Source: Lactiplantibacillus modestisalitolerans | GTDB taxonomy: Bacteria; Bacillota; Bacilli; Lactobacillales; Lactobacillaceae | NCBI RefSeq assembly: GCF_005405425.1 | Contig: NZ_BJEA01000008.1 | Coordinates: 118,384-182,383, forward strand | Reading direction: 5' to 3' | DNA: 64,000 nucleotides | Shown: piece by piece, positions 1 through 9,256 of the stretch | How positions within the stretch are numbered: position 1 is the first letter of the stretch | Layout: every line of letters starts with the position of its first letter | The notes under the pieces: generated by a model | Told to the model about the DNA's origin: nothing | Seen by the model: the letters and a program-made list of their open reading frames with translations, nothing else | The model's database searches: none | Made by a program: the position numbers and the translations under genes

Positions 1-343
1 GCGAAAATCATATCGGGTAAAAAAGGAAACTGAGTTCCAACAAGTTTTTGAGACCCGCAACTCGTATGCCAATCGTCAATTTGTCATTTACGTTTTGGAA
101 AAGCCGGGGCAACCTCATTTTCGCGTGGGTATCTCAGTCGGTAAAAAGATTGGGAACGCCGTCGCACGGAACTGGGTCAAGCGCCGGATTCGGCAATCAA
201 TCACCGAGTTAAAGCCGCAGCTTAAACAAGATGCTGACTTCCTCGTCATTGCCCGACCAACCGTTGCCGGTAAGTCGCAAGCCGAAACCAAAGCTTATCT
301 TAGCCATGCGCTAAAGCTAGCGCACCTGCTGGACAATGATTAA
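1..343 (+). CDS. rnpA: Ribonuclease P protein component (5' partial by two bases)
   Basis: The reading frame is open from base 2, and base 1 is the last base of the presumed start codon, so only two bases of the gene are missing. The protein is the small basic subunit of RNase P, which together with the RnpB RNA matures tRNA 5' ends. It begins RKSYRVKKETEFQQVF and contains the family signature near residues 55-70 (KIGNAVARNWVKRRIRQ, the RNR motif). A TTG at position 95 is internal and is not the start. yidC follows after 15 bases, the classic rpmH-rnpA-yidC-jag arrangement next to the replication origin. Confidence 0.96.
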   Translation, partial: RKSYRVKKETEFQQVFETRNSYANRQFVIYVLEKPGQPHFRVGISVGKKIGNAVARNWVKRRIRQSITELKPQLKQDADFLVIARPTVAGKSQAETKAYLSHALKLAHLLDND

Positions 344-358
344 AGTGAGGACATTCGT

Positions 359-1192
359 TTGAAAAAGTACAGAAAAATACTGGCAATGCTGGCCGTATTT
401 ACGATCGCACTTGTTCTGACGGGGTGTAGCAATACACCAATCACGGAGAATAGTACTGGATTTTGGGATGGCATGATCATCCTGAACTTCTCACGGGCGA
501 TTATTTGGTTAGCAAACTTGTTTGGTCATAGCTACGGAATGGCGATCATCATCTTTACGGTGATCATCCGGATTATCATCTTACCGTTAATGGTTTTCCA
601 GACGCGGAACATGGTTGCGATGCAAGAAATCCAACCGCAGATGAAGGCAATTCAAAAGAAGTATTCCTCACGGGATATGGAGACGCAGCAAAAGCTCCAA
701 TCGGAAATGAAGAAGCTGTACGCGCAGTACGGTGTTCACCCGATGGCCAGCATGTTGCCGCTGTTAGTTCAATTGCCAATCCTGATTGCGTTGTACCAAG
801 CAATCTGGCGCACCCAAGTGCTGAAGAGCGGTTCGTTCTTATGGCTACAATTAGGTAGCAAGGATCCGTACTACGTGTTACCGATCTTAGCGGCGTTATT
901 TACGTTCGCAAGTTCGTGGTTAGCGATGAAGTCGCAGCCGGAAACGAACGGGATGACGACGTCGATGACGTACTTGATGCCGGTAATCATTTTGATTACG
1001 GCGATCAACGTGCCGTCGGCCTTGTCGTTATACTGGGTAATTTCTAACGCGTTCCAAGTTGGACAAACCTTACTGTTGCAAAACCCATTCAAGATTAATC
1101 GTGAGCGGGCGGAGCGTAAGCAGAAGGAAAAGGATCGGAAGCGAGCCTTGGAAAAGGCCAGAAAGCGCGCGTTGCGCAATCATAAACGTTAA
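359..1192 (+). CDS. yidC: Membrane protein insertase YidC/OxaA (lipoprotein form)
   Basis: YidC inserts membrane proteins, alone or with SecYEG. The 277-residue protein starts at a TTG behind a GTGAGG-type ribosome site. It has a lipoprotein signal peptide with lipobox LTGC (Cys23), as in Gram-positive SpoIIIJ/YidC. The insertase core follows. The IIFTVIIRIIILPL segment carries the conserved intramembrane Arg, HPMASMLPLLVQLP follows it, and there are about five membrane segments in all. The C-terminus is a strongly basic tail (about residues 240-277), typical of forms that contact the ribosome. It sits between rnpA and jag. A repeat block and a terminator separate it from jag, so jag probably also has its own promoter. 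Confidence 0.95.
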   Translation: MKKYRKILAMLAVFTIALVLTGCSNTPITENSTGFWDGMIILNFSRAIIWLANLFGHSYGMAIIIFTVIIRIIILPLMVFQTRNMVAMQEIQPQMKAIQKKYSSRDMETQQKLQSEMKKLYAQYGVHPMASMLPLLVQLPILIALYQAIWRTQVLKSGSFLWLQLGSKDPYYVLPILAALFTFASSWLAMKSQPETNGMTTSMTYLMPVIILITAINVPSALSLYWVISNAFQVGQTLLLQNPFKINRERAERKQKEKDRKRALEKARKRALRNHKR

Positions 1193-1201
1193 ATACAAGT
1201 G

Positions 1202-1229
1202 GACCTGCCGTGTGGTGGGTCTTTTTTTG
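1202..1229 (+). terminator. Intrinsic terminator after yidC
   Basis: An 8-bp stem with two wobble pairs (GACCTGCC with GGTGGGTC) around a GTGT-type loop is followed by seven T residues. It lies just downstream of the yidC stop codon and should end the rnpA-yidC transcript. Confidence 0.75.
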
Positions 1230-1235
1230 TAGAGT

Positions 1236-1715
1236 GCGGAGGGCCAACGGTTTGACGCTGAGCACTGCCTAGACAGCGGTATGACGCGGTTTTTGCGTTG
1301 TGCCGCTGTCGTAGCAGGCGCAGGCGTCAGTTGGTCCGGAGCACGTTTCGACTATAAAGAAGGAGAAGTGCCGACGGTATTGCGGTCTTTGCAATGGCGG
1401 CTTAGCGTAGCAAGCGCAGAGGTCAGCTTGGTTTTGCACGTTTCGGCTATAAAGCAGGGGGAGCAGCGGTTTTTGCGCTGTGCCGCTGTCGTAGCAGGCG
1501 CAGGCATCAGCCGACCCGGAGCACGTTTCGGCTATAAAGAAGGGAAAGCGTCGACGGTATTGCGGTCTTTGCAATGGCGGCTTAGCGTAGCAAGCGCAGA
1601 GGTCAGCTTGGTTTCGCACGTTTCGGCTATAAAGCAGGGGGAGCAGCGGTTTTTGCGTTGTGCCGCTGTCGTAGTAGGCGCAGGCGTCAGCCGACCCGGA
1701 ACACGTTTCGGCCAT
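1236..1715 (+). repeat. Intergenic repeat family C, copy 1 (180-bp tandem period)
   Basis: This GC-rich block is a tandem repeat with an exact 180-bp period: bases 1281-1460, 1461-1640 and a partial third copy from 1641. Each period holds two related halves built around TAGCGTAGCAAGCGCAGA and CACGTTTCGGCTATAAAG. Related blocks occur at 7431-7860 (opposite orientation) and 31837-32146 (same orientation). All three share one end of the type GAG(T)GYGRGGRCC...TTGAGCAYTGCCTAG and another end of the type ACGTTTCGGCYATA. The open frames across it are by-products of repeat periodicity and I do not regard them as genes. Function is unknown. Confidence 0.85.
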
Positions 1716-1872
1716 ACCGAAGAAATGACGATACCAATCAATACATATAAAAATCTGGTCAACAACAAACGAGAAACGATTGAGTGGCAACACGAGCAAA
1801 TTTGTAATAATATTTACCATCCAGTCAAAAACCCACCACCCCCAATTCCCCCAAAAATCCACCGAAACGGCG

Positions 1873-1901
1873 TCACGTTCCCCGAACGGGAATGCTATAA
1901 T
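1873..1901 (+). promoter_or_regulatory. Probable jag promoter (extended -10)
   Basis: A TATAAT at 1896-1901 is preceded by TGC, giving an extended -10 element. No strong -35 is present. A short inverted repeat (TTCCC with GGGAA) lies immediately upstream of the -10. The jag start codon is 35 bases downstream. Confidence 0.5.
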
Positions 1902-1935
1902 GGACGCAGGTATTTTTATTGAGGAGGATACACAT

Positions 1936-2982
1936 ATGACAGTATTTGAAGGCAATACCGTCGACGCCGCCATCGCGGCAGGATTAAAAGCAATGCGCAC
2001 AACGCGTGATCAAGTGACGGTAACGGTCGTCGCTGAACCAAAAAAGGGCTTCCTGGGGATTGGTAAGCGCCCGGCACGGGTTCAGTTAACGACTAAGCCG
2101 GCCTCCGCAGTGGCTAGTTCCGCCCCGGCTTCGGCACAGCCGGTCGCAACGACAGCGGCGCAGTCACAGGCAACGGCTAGCCCGCAACCACTTGGCACGG
2201 TGAAGGCGGCTACCCAGCCAACCCCGAAATCGCAAGCAGCGCCCGCTAAGCACACGCACGCTGACCAACCAACGAGTGCGGCGGCGCACCATCATCAGGC
2301 TCAGGCTAAGTCGGCCCACGCAACGACGCCGGCTCATCCGCATGCCACGCACCGTTCTAAGGCGGCGCCCAAAGTGGCGAAAATGCCGAAAACGGTTAAA
2401 GCTGACAAGGCGACTAAGGGAACGCAAGTGGCTGCTTCGGCTAAGGAAAATAAGGGGGCGAAAACGAAGTCTGGCGCTCGAACCGAACCCGTGCGTTCCC
2501 CCGAAGAAATCGCGGCCCGGCAAGCAGCCAACGAACAAGCCGTTCGGGATTTAAGCGCGTACCTGCTAGAGATCGTTAAGCAACTTGGGATTACCGCTGA
2601 CTTGGACGTGGACTTTGGTAACCGGCACGCCTTGTTGAATTTCGATACCGCTAAGCAGGGGCTGTTGATCGGTAAGCACGGCCGGACGATTAACGCGCTT
2701 CAAGATTTGGCCCAAGTTTATATGAATCATCACGGGGCCTCCCACGTCAACGTGGTCCTCGACGTGGACGACTATCGGGATCGCCGCGAAGCAACTTTGA
2801 AGCGGTTAGCCGAAAGTACCGCCCGGGAAGCCATCGCGACTGGGAAGCAGGTTTTTCTGGACCCGATGCCGTCATTTGAACGGAAATTAATTCACGCTGA
2901 ATTGGCGAATAACCGCCACGTCACAACCTTTTCAGAGGGACGCGACCCCCACCGGGCCGTTGTGGTTGCGGTTCGGAAATAG
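1936..2982 (+). CDS. jag: RNA-binding protein Jag/KhpB
   Basis: Jag (also KhpB or EloR) is a cytoplasmic RNA-binding protein linked to cell elongation in streptococci and lactobacilli. I place the start at ATG 1936 behind GAGGAGG, although the frame is open further upstream through the repeat tail. The 348-residue product has an N-terminal Jag-N domain (about 1-52, with KKGFLGIGKRPARV). Next comes an unusually long low-complexity linker (about 55-195) rich in Ala, His, Lys, Pro and Gln. A KH domain (about 205-280, GKHGRTINALQ) and a C-terminal R3H domain (about 285-348, ERKLIHAELANNRHVTTFSEG) follow. The linker makes the protein longer than many homologues. Confidence 0.93.
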   Translation: MTVFEGNTVDAAIAAGLKAMRTTRDQVTVTVVAEPKKGFLGIGKRPARVQLTTKPASAVASSAPASAQPVATTAAQSQATASPQPLGTVKAATQPTPKSQAAPAKHTHADQPTSAAAHHHQAQAKSAHATTPAHPHATHRSKAAPKVAKMPKTVKADKATKGTQVAASAKENKGAKTKSGARTEPVRSPEEIAARQAANEQAVRDLSAYLLEIVKQLGITADLDVDFGNRHALLNFDTAKQGLLIGKHGRTINALQDLAQVYMNHHGASHVNVVLDVDDYRDRREATLKRLAESTAREAIATGKQVFLDPMPSFERKLIHAELANNRHVTTFSEGRDPHRAVVVAVRK

Positions 2983-3003
2983 TTCATCCCGGAAACGCAA
3001 ACA

Positions 3004-3037
3004 GGCGTTTGACAAACGCCCAATGAGCTATTATAGT
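3004..3037 (+). promoter_or_regulatory. Strong sigma-A promoter whose -35 lies inside a 17-bp palindrome
   Basis: A consensus -35 (TTGACA, 3009-3014), a 17-bp spacer and TATAGT (3032-3037) form a near-ideal promoter between jag and mnmE. The -35 sits inside GGCGTTTGACAAACGCC (3004-3020), a perfect dyad with 8-bp arms around one central base. A protein bound there would block the -35. The dyad has no T-tract, so it is not an obvious jag terminator. Confidence 0.7.
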
Positions 3038-3043
3038 AAGTAT

Positions 3044-3123
3044 TAATCATTCTTATCTTTTAGATAAAGTAGTCAAAGTGCTTTATCCACGCTTTAAGGT
3101 GGCGTGGACTAGGCGCTTTTTTT
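3044..3123 (+). ncRNA. Short leader or small RNA ending in a terminator, upstream of mnmE
   Basis: About 80 bases of transcript would lie between the strong promoter at 3009-3037 and an intrinsic terminator. The terminator consists of an outer AAGTGC/GCGCTT stem (3075-3117) enclosing a CCACGC/GCGTGG hairpin, followed by seven T residues and CTGCTTTT. No ORF is visible in it. It may be an independent small RNA or an attenuator for mnmE, and the sequence alone does not decide between them. Confidence 0.45.
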
Positions 3124-3239
3124 CTGCTTTTAGGACATATTATTAACTAATTGTAAGTAAAATTTGGTATGGTATTAGGCGATAAAAGACGTGCGGCCAG
3201 TCACTGGCCATCGCCGAGCTAAGAAAGGACATGATCGGA

Positions 3240-4631
3240 ATGCCAACGACCACGGAATTTGATACGATCGCGGCAATCTCAACGCCACCTGGTGAAGGTG
3301 GTATCTCAATTATTCGGATTAGTGGGGACCAGACGATGAACGTCGTTTCCCAGATTTTTAAGGGGAAGGACTTGAGTAAAGTCCGCACCCACACGATCAA
3401 TTACGGGCACATTGTTGACCCGGATACCCATCAAGAAGTGGACGAAGTGATGGCGTCCGTCATGCGCGCACCCAAAACGTATACGCGTGAAGACGTTGTC
3501 GAAATTAACTGTCACGGCGGGTTAGTCGCGACGAACGAAATTTTACAACTGATTTTGAGTCACGGGGCGCGGATGGCTGAACCGGGCGAGTTTACCAAGC
3601 GGGCCTTTTTAAACGGCCGTTTGGACCTCTCGCAAGCGGAAGCGGTCATGGACCTGATTCGTGCTAAGACCGATAAATCGATGAAGGTTGCCCTGAATCA
3701 ATTGGACGGGGACCTCTCGAAACTGATTCGCCACCTCCGGCAAGACATTTTAGACGTCTTGGCGCAGGTCGAAGTGAATATCGACTATCCAGAATACGAC
3801 GCGGTTGAAGCGATGACGACGAAGATGCTGAAGGAAAAGGCGACCGAAGTTGGACAGAGCATTGACCAGTTATTGAAAACGGCCAAGCAGGGGAAAGTTT
3901 TACGCGAAGGGCTAGCGACCGCGATTATTGGTCGGCCCAACGTTGGGAAATCAAGCTTGCTGAACCACTTGCTCCACGAAGATAAGGCCATTGTGACCGA
4001 CGTGGCCGGGACGACGCGTGACGTGATCGAAGAATACGTGAACGTACGCGGGGTGCCGCTAAAATTGGTTGATACGGCCGGGATTCGGGACACCGAGGAC
4101 AAGGTTGAAAAAATTGGGGTTGAACGCAGTCGTAAAGCCATTGGGGCGGCCGACCTCGTCTTGTTGGTCCTTGATAGTAGCCAACCGCTAACGGACGAAG
4201 ACCGGGAGCTAATTGCACAGACGGCCGACTCCAAGCGGATTATTATCCTCAATAAGACCGACTTGCCAACTAAGCTGGATCAAACGCAACTGGCGCAACT
4301 GGTTGATGCTAAGGACGTTTTAAGTATGTCCGTCTTGCAACAGTCCGGCGTGGAACAATTGGAACAGCGAATTGCGAAGATGTTCTTTAATGAAGGAATT
4401 GAAAGTAATCAGAACAGTATCATGGTCACCAACGCCCGGCACATTGGCTTATTGAACCAAGCTAAGCAAGCCTTGCAAGACGTGCAGACAGGGATTGCAG
4501 CTGGGATGCCAGTGGACCTCGTTCAAATCGATATGACCCGCTGTTGGGAATTCCTGGGTCAAATTACCGGGGATAGTTACGAAGACGAATTATTAGACCA
4601 GCTATTTAGCCAGTTCTGTCTGGGTAAGTAG
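3240..4631 (+). CDS. mnmE: tRNA modification GTPase MnmE
   Basis: MnmE works with MnmG to add the carboxymethylaminomethyl group at wobble uridine 34 of certain tRNAs. I choose ATG 3240 because AAAGGA (3224-3229) is then about 10 bases upstream; the in-frame ATG at 3231 touches the ribosome site. The N-terminal folate-binding domain contains [15 protein letters not shown]. The G domain starts near residue 225 with Walker [10 protein letters not shown], then TTRD and DTAGIRDT, with NKTD as the base-recognition motif. The protein ends QFCLGK, a variant of the usual FC(I/L)GK terminus that contains the functional Cys. Length (463) is normal. mnmG follows after 20 bases. Confidence 0.96.
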   Translation: MPTTTEFDTIAAISTPPGEGGISIIRISGDQTMNVVSQIFKGKDLSKVRTHTINYGHIVDPDTHQEVDEVMASVMRAPKTYTREDVVEINCHGGLVATNEILQLILSHGARMAEPGEFTKRAFLNGRLDLSQAEAVMDLIRAKTDKSMKVALNQLDGDLSKLIRHLRQDILDVLAQVEVNIDYPEYDAVEAMTTKMLKEKATEVGQSIDQLLKTAKQGKVLREGLATAIIGRPNVGKSSLLNHLLHEDKAIVTDVAGTTRDVIEEYVNVRGVPLKLVDTAGIRDTEDKVEKIGVERSRKAIGAADLVLLVLDSSQPLTDEDRELIAQTADSKRIIILNKTDLPTKLDQTQLAQLVDAKDVLSMSVLQQSGVEQLEQRIAKMFFNEGIESNQNSIMVTNARHIGLLNQAKQALQDVQTGIAAGMPVDLVQIDMTRCWEFLGQITGDSYEDELLDQLFSQFCLGK

Positions 4632-4651
4632 TGTAGGAGGAAACGAAGATA

Positions 4652-6565
4652 ATGACAGAAGTGAAGCAGTATCAGGGTCGGGACTACGACGTCATCGTTG
4701 TGGGTGCCGGTCACGCGGGTTCTGAAGCGGCGCTAGCGGCGGCGCGGATGGGTAACCGCACGTTATTGATGACGATCAACCTCGACATGGTTGCGTTTAT
4801 GCCATGTAACCCTTCAGTTGGGGGCCCAGCCAAGGGGATCGTGGTTCGCGAAATTGACGCCCTCGGTGGCGAAATGGGTCGCAACATCGATAAAACCTAC
4901 GTTCAAATGCGGATGCTCAATACCGGGAAGGGCCCGGCGGTCCGGGCCTTACGGGCACAAGCGGATAAGCACGCTTACAGTGCCGAAATGAAGCATACGA
5001 TTGAACGCGAACCCAACTTGACGCTCCGGCAGGGCATCGTCGACGGGCTAATCGTGGAAGATGGCGTCTGCAAAGGGGTCATTACCAACACTGGGGCCCG
5101 TTACAGCGCGAAGAGTGTCGTTTTGACGACCGGGACCGCTGCCCGGGGTAAGATCATCATCGGTGAATTGATGTACTCGTCCGGTCCAAACAACTCGCAG
5201 CCAGCCATGAAGCTGTCTGGTGATTTGGAACGTTTAGGCTTTAAGCTGGAACGGTTCAAGACCGGGACGCCACCCCGGGTTGACGGGAACACGATTGATT
5301 ACAGTGTGACCGAAGAACAACCAGGTGACCCCGAACCGCATCACTTCAGCTTTGAAACTAAGGATCAGGATTACCTTGATTTGAAGCACCAGCTTTCTTG
5401 CTGGTTAACGTACACCAACGAAACGACCCACAAAATCATTCGCGAGAACTTAGACCGTGCGCCGATGTTTACCGGTGTGATTGAAGGGGTCGGTCCGCGT
5501 TACTGCCCGTCGATCGAAGACAAGATCGTGCGGTTTGCGGATAAGAAGCGCCACCAATTATTCTTGGAACCAGAAGGCCGTAACACGGATGAATGGTACG
5601 TTCAAGGGCTTTCCACTTCGATGCCAGAAGAAGTCCAACAACGGATTTTGCACTCCATCAAGGGGCTGGAAAGCGCCGAAATGATGCGGCCGGGCTACGC
5701 CATCGAATACGACGTGGTCTCACCTTACCAATTGAAAGCAACGCTAGAAACCAAGCTGGTTAAAAACCTATATACCGCGGGCCAAACCAACGGAACGTCC
5801 GGCTACGAAGAAGCGGCTGGTCAAGGCTTGATCGCCGGAATCAACGCTGGTTTACGGGCTCTTGACCGCGACCAAATGACGTTGAAGCGTAGTGACGCGT
5901 ACATTGGTGTGATGATTGATGACTTAGTGACCAAGGGGACGAGCGAACCTTACCGGCTGTTAACGAGTCGGGCGGAATACCGGTTGATTTTACGGCACGA
6001 TAACGCCGACTTACGGTTGACTGATAAGGGTCGTGAACTTGGACTGATTGACGACGAACGCTACGCAGCCTTTGAAGCCAAACGGCAAGCAATCCAAGAC
6101 GAACTTGACCGTTTGGGCAAGATTCGAATCAAGCCAAACGAACAAGTGGATAGCTTCTTGGTAGCCCACCATTCCGGCGCCTTGAAGGATGGCGTTTTAG
6201 CAGCCGACCTATTAAAGCGGCCGGAAGTTCGCTACGCCGACTTAGCCAAGTTTATTCCGGCGCCGCCAGAACCATTGGAACGGCACGTGATTGAACAGGT
6301 TGAAATCCAAATTAAGTACGCGGGTTACATTCAAAAGGCCGAGGAACGGGTTGAACACCTCAAGAAGATGGAAGCCAAAAAGATTCCTGACCGGATTGAT
6401 TACGATGCCATTGATGGCCTGGCAACGGAAGCCCATCAAAAGCTGAAGAAGATTCAACCAACGACGATTGCGCAGGCGTCACGAATCAGTGGGGTCAACC
6501 CAGCTGATATTGCGATTTTGAGTGTTTATATTCAACAGGGTAAAATTGCGAAGGTGCAAGACTAA
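4652..6565 (+). CDS. mnmG: tRNA uridine-5-carboxymethylaminomethyl modification enzyme MnmG (GidA)
   Basis: This is the FAD-dependent partner of MnmE for wobble uridine modification. The 637-residue protein begins at ATG 4652 behind TAGGAGG. It shows the FAD dinucleotide-binding motif [19 protein letters not shown] near residues 16-34, the GidA signature [20 protein letters not shown] (about 52-71), and a family motif [17 protein letters not shown] around 370. The C-terminal helical part (about 550-637) has the usual [11 protein letters not shown] motif. Length is typical. It forms an operon with mnmE and ends at a hairpin terminator. Confidence 0.97.
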   Translation: MTEVKQYQGRDYDVIVVGAGHAGSEAALAAARMGNRTLLMTINLDMVAFMPCNPSVGGPAKGIVVREIDALGGEMGRNIDKTYVQMRMLNTGKGPAVRALRAQADKHAYSAEMKHTIEREPNLTLRQGIVDGLIVEDGVCKGVITNTGARYSAKSVVLTTGTAARGKIIIGELMYSSGPNNSQPAMKLSGDLERLGFKLERFKTGTPPRVDGNTIDYSVTEEQPGDPEPHHFSFETKDQDYLDLKHQLSCWLTYTNETTHKIIRENLDRAPMFTGVIEGVGPRYCPSIEDKIVRFADKKRHQLFLEPEGRNTDEWYVQGLSTSMPEEVQQRILHSIKGLESAEMMRPGYAIEYDVVSPYQLKATLETKLVKNLYTAGQTNGTSGYEEAAGQGLIAGINAGLRALDRDQMTLKRSDAYIGVMIDDLVTKGTSEPYRLLTSRAEYRLILRHDNADLRLTDKGRELGLIDDERYAAFEAKRQAIQDELDRLGKIRIKPNEQVDSFLVAHHSGALKDGVLAADLLKRPEVRYADLAKFIPAPPEPLERHVIEQVEIQIKYAGYIQKAEERVEHLKKMEAKKIPDRIDYDAIDGLATEAHQKLKKIQPTTIAQASRISGVNPADIAILSVYIQQGKIAKVQD

Positions 6566-6624
6566 TTTAATAGCTAATAATAGGTGGAACGTTCCGGAAT
6601 AAGTCGGAACTTACGCCTGCAAGG

Positions 6625-6662
6625 GGGGCGTTGTTGGCTGGTAGCTAACAACGCTCCTTTTT
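6625..6662 (+). terminator. Terminator of the mnmE-mnmG operon
   Basis: A 14-bp stem (6625-6638 with 6644-6657, one wobble) around a five-base loop is followed by TTTTT. A second smaller hairpin (GTTCCG/CGGAAC, about 6590-6609) lies between it and the mnmG stop codon. Confidence 0.85.
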
Positions 6663-6697
6663 ACTAGTAAAATCTAATCCAAACGATTAAACATTTC

Positions 6698-6726
6698 CAG
6701 ACAATTACGGCCGATTGGATTATAAT
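6698..6726 (+). promoter_or_regulatory. Probable lepB promoter
   Basis: A perfect TATAAT (6721-6726) lies 37 bases upstream of the signal peptidase start. The best -35 at 17-bp spacing is CAGACA (6698-6703), which is weak. The preceding terminator supports independent transcription. Confidence 0.5.
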
Positions 6727-6763
6727 AATTGCAGGTTAGAGTGGGTTAAGGGAGAAACGTGTC

Positions 6764-7351
6764 ATGAAAATTGTGAGAAGTATTTTGAGCTGGGTTCTAC
6801 CGATTATCATCGGTCTGGCAATTGCGGCCGTAATTCGTCAGTTTGTCTTTACGATGGTTCGGGTAGACGGCCCGTCGATGGACCCTAACCTGGAAAACGG
6901 GGAGCGGGTCGCGGTCGTTAAACCGTTGAAGGTTCGCCATTTAAGCGTGATTGTTTTTAATGCCTATCACGTCGATCCGGATGCTAGCGGTAAAAACGAA
7001 AAGTACGTGAAGCGCGTGATTGGAATGCCTGGTGACACCGTTAAAGCTCAGGACGGGCACATTTACGTGAATGGTAAACCAATCAGTCAAAAGTTTATTA
7101 GCCAGTTTGAGCGCACGCAGGGAACTGGTAATTGGGACGTGGGTTCGCTGTCTGAGCGGAATAACTGGAACCTTAAAACCACTAAGGTGCCTGCCAATAG
7201 TTACTTTGTGCTTGGGGATCACCGGTCGGTTTCAAACGATAGCCGTTACTGGGGCTTTGTCCCGGCGAGCCGGGTCATTGGGGTCGTTAAGGTCCCATTA
7301 TGGACGTCGAATCAAACGCGCCGACATAACGTAAATAATTTGGCCTACTAA
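6764..7351 (+). CDS. lepB: Signal peptidase I
   Basis: Type I signal peptidase removes signal peptides from secreted proteins on the outer face of the membrane. The 195-residue protein has one N-terminal membrane anchor (about residues 7-28) and an extracellular S26 domain. The catalytic Ser38 lies in DGPSMDPNL and the general-base Lys83 in KYVKRVIGMPGD. The later boxes include GDHRSVSNDSRYWGFV (about 150-166). The start follows GGGAGAAACG. It is monocistronic, with its own promoter upstream and a terminator at 7377-7420. It would be needed for the LPXTG proteins encoded further along. Confidence 0.95.
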   Translation: MKIVRSILSWVLPIIIGLAIAAVIRQFVFTMVRVDGPSMDPNLENGERVAVVKPLKVRHLSVIVFNAYHVDPDASGKNEKYVKRVIGMPGDTVKAQDGHIYVNGKPISQKFISQFERTQGTGNWDVGSLSERNNWNLKTTKVPANSYFVLGDHRSVSNDSRYWGFVPASRVIGVVKVPLWTSNQTRRHNVNNLAY

Positions 7352-7376
7352 TCGTTGCGATTGGTGGGATGAAATG

Positions 7377-7420
7377 AAGTGATCGAATGCCTGTTTTGAG
7401 GGGCTTCGGTCACTTTTTTT
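7377..7420 (+). terminator. Terminator after lepB
   Basis: AAGTGATCGAA pairs with TTCGGTCACTT around a loop of about 15 bases and is followed by a run of T residues (7413-7420). Confidence 0.75.
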
Positions 7421-7430
7421 GGTTGCTTTT

Positions 7431-7860
7431 TGCTGCGATATAGCCGAAACGTGCTCCGGGTCGGCTGACGCTTGCACTTACTACGCTAAGAGCACAATGC
7501 CAAAACCGGGCGCTTCTTTGCCAGCTAGTCGAAACGTGTTCGACCAAGCTGGTATCTGCGCTTGCTACGCTAAGTCGCCATTGCCAAACCCGGGCAATAA
7601 CGCCTTAGCTAGGCAATGCTCAATACCAACCCTGCTGGCTTGCTGCGATATAGCCGAAACGTGTTCAGGTCAAACTGGTCCTGCGGTTAGCTACGCCACT
7701 GGCGCCATGCCATACCCCGCCGGTTTTCTGCGATATAGCCGAAACGTGTTCGACCAAGCTGGTATCTGCGCTTGCTACGCTAAGTCGCCATTGCCAAACC
7801 CGGGCAATAACGCCTTAGCTAGGCAATGCTCAATACCAACCCGCTGGTCCTCGCACTCTG
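7431..7860 (-). repeat. Intergenic repeat family C, copy 2 (inverted relative to copy 1)
   Basis: This region is built of the same units as 1236-1715 but on the opposite strand: TTTCGGCTATATCGCAG-type ends and TAGCGTAGCAAGCGCAGA cores. A stretch of about 104 bp (7737-7842) repeats 7528-7633 almost exactly, at a spacing of 209 bp. The proximal end reads GTATTGAGCATTGCCTAG on the minus strand, as in copy 3. A long frame crosses it only because the units keep phase, so I do not call it a gene. Confidence 0.85.
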
Positions 7861-7926
7861 CGTTTGAACTTCACACTCTATAAGCCTAAAATAATAACAA
7901 TTGAATTGATAGAAGGAGGAATCACC

Positions 7927-9246
7927 ATGGCAACCGAATTAACACCTCAAACCCTGGCCGCACTGCGCGCCCAACACGCCAACACCGCCCAGCGGGCCGT
8001 CCTTACTCGGACCATCACACGCAACGGCATTCGTGCCGCCAGCTTTAATTACCAAGCCACCGCGCATTTAGACCGAACGTTCTCAATCGAAGTGCCGACC
8101 GGCAAAGTTAGCAACCAAAAGCATAGCGGTCGCTGCTGGGAGTTTTCATTACTCAACACACTCCGGCATAAGTTTGCCACTAAGTACCACGTCAAAGACT
8201 TTGAATTATCCGAAAACTACCTGTTTTTCTGGGATCGGATTGAACGGGCCAACACCTTTTTCCGCAACGTTGAACAAACCGCGCGTCAACCGATTAATGA
8301 CCGGTTAGTCCAGTTCTTTTTCGATAATCCCGGCGAAGACGGCGGTCAGTGGGCCATGGCCGCCAGCCTCGTTGAAAAATACGGGGTCGTGCCCGCAAGC
8401 GCCATGCCCGAAACGGCCAACACTAATGATACGGGTGCGTTTCAGGCTATTTTATCCCGCCAGCTCCGGCGAGACGGTCTTAAGTTACGCGAATTAGTCC
8501 AAGCTAACGCGAGTGCCGCTGATTTGCACGCCGCCGAACAAACGATGCTCGCCGAAATTTATCGGATCACCGCCTATTCCTTCGGTGAACCGCCGACCGA
8601 ATTCACGCTCAGCTACCGCGATGATCAGCAACAGTATCATCGTCAAAGTGGCCTGACCCCGCAACGGTTTTACCAGGACTACTTCGATACCGACTTAAAC
8701 GATTACGTTGTCGTAACAAATTCACCGGACAAGCCGTTTAACCAGCTTTACAGCTTACCCGACCAAGATAACGTCATTAACGGCGCCCACCCAATTGAAT
8801 TTTTGAACGTCGATATGGACGTGTTGACTAACGTTGCCGTCCAACAGCTCCAAGCTGGCGAAACACTGTGGTTTGGGAACGATGTGCTCCAGCAACTCGA
8901 CCGTAAGCAGGGGTACCTCGACGCGCACTTGTACGAAACGGCAGCGCTCTTCGACGTTGATGACCAACTGACGAAGGCCCAACGCCTCGTTACGGGTGAG
9001 GGAATGGTCAGCCACGCGATGACCTTGACCGGCGTGGACCTGGTTGACGCCGTCCCGACCAAGTGGAAGGTTGAAAATAGTTGGGGCGCCGAAGTTGGCG
9101 ACAAGGGCTACTTCGTCATGAGCCAGGACTGGTTTAACGCCTACGTCTACGAAGTCGTGGTACACCGGCGGTTCTTGGCCCCTGAATTTCAAGACTTGCT
9201 AACGGAACCGGCGCGGCGGTTGCCCGCTTGGGATCCGTTGCACTAG
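7927..9246 (+). CDS. pepC: Aminopeptidase C-type cysteine peptidase (bleomycin hydrolase family, C1B)
   Basis: A cytoplasmic peptidase of family C1B that trims peptides for amino-acid supply. The start is ATG 7927 behind GAAGGAGG. The 439-residue length and the catalytic triad positions, Cys70 in QKHSGRCWEF, His363 in VSHAMTLTG and Asn384 in VENSWG, match the PepC group closely. The oxyanion Gln lies six residues before the Cys. PepE/PepG endopeptidases are close paralogues in lactobacilli. The residue after RCW is Glu rather than the commoner Met, so the exact subgroup is uncertain. The XRE gene follows after 10 bases and may share the transcript. Confidence 0.88.
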   Translation: MATELTPQTLAALRAQHANTAQRAVLTRTITRNGIRAASFNYQATAHLDRTFSIEVPTGKVSNQKHSGRCWEFSLLNTLRHKFATKYHVKDFELSENYLFFWDRIERANTFFRNVEQTARQPINDRLVQFFFDNPGEDGGQWAMAASLVEKYGVVPASAMPETANTNDTGAFQAILSRQLRRDGLKLRELVQANASAADLHAAEQTMLAEIYRITAYSFGEPPTEFTLSYRDDQQQYHRQSGLTPQRFYQDYFDTDLNDYVVVTNSPDKPFNQLYSLPDQDNVINGAHPIEFLNVDMDVLTNVAVQQLQAGETLWFGNDVLQQLDRKQGYLDAHLYETAALFDVDDQLTKAQRLVTGEGMVSHAMTLTGVDLVDAVPTKWKVENSWGAEVGDKGYFVMSQDWFNAYVYEVVVHRRFLAPEFQDLLTEPARRLPAWDPLH

Positions 9247-9256
9247 GGGGCGGCTA

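Noticed and set aside
1281..2000. Long open frames on both strands through the 1.2-2.0 kb repeat block
   Set aside because: They follow the 180-bp repeat period (a multiple of three), encode repetitive Cys/Ala-rich sequence without domains, and have no sound ribosome sites.
2276..2554. Arg-rich frame inside jag
   Set aside because: It is an alternative-frame reading of the Ala/Lys/Pro linker of Jag.
1236..7860. CRISPR array
   Set aside because: Repeats are long, contiguous and lack unique spacers; no cas genes are present in the window.
7419..7883. A 154-codon frame through repeat copy 2
   Set aside because: It is created by in-phase repeat units and runs into the PepC start region; no domain or ribosome site.
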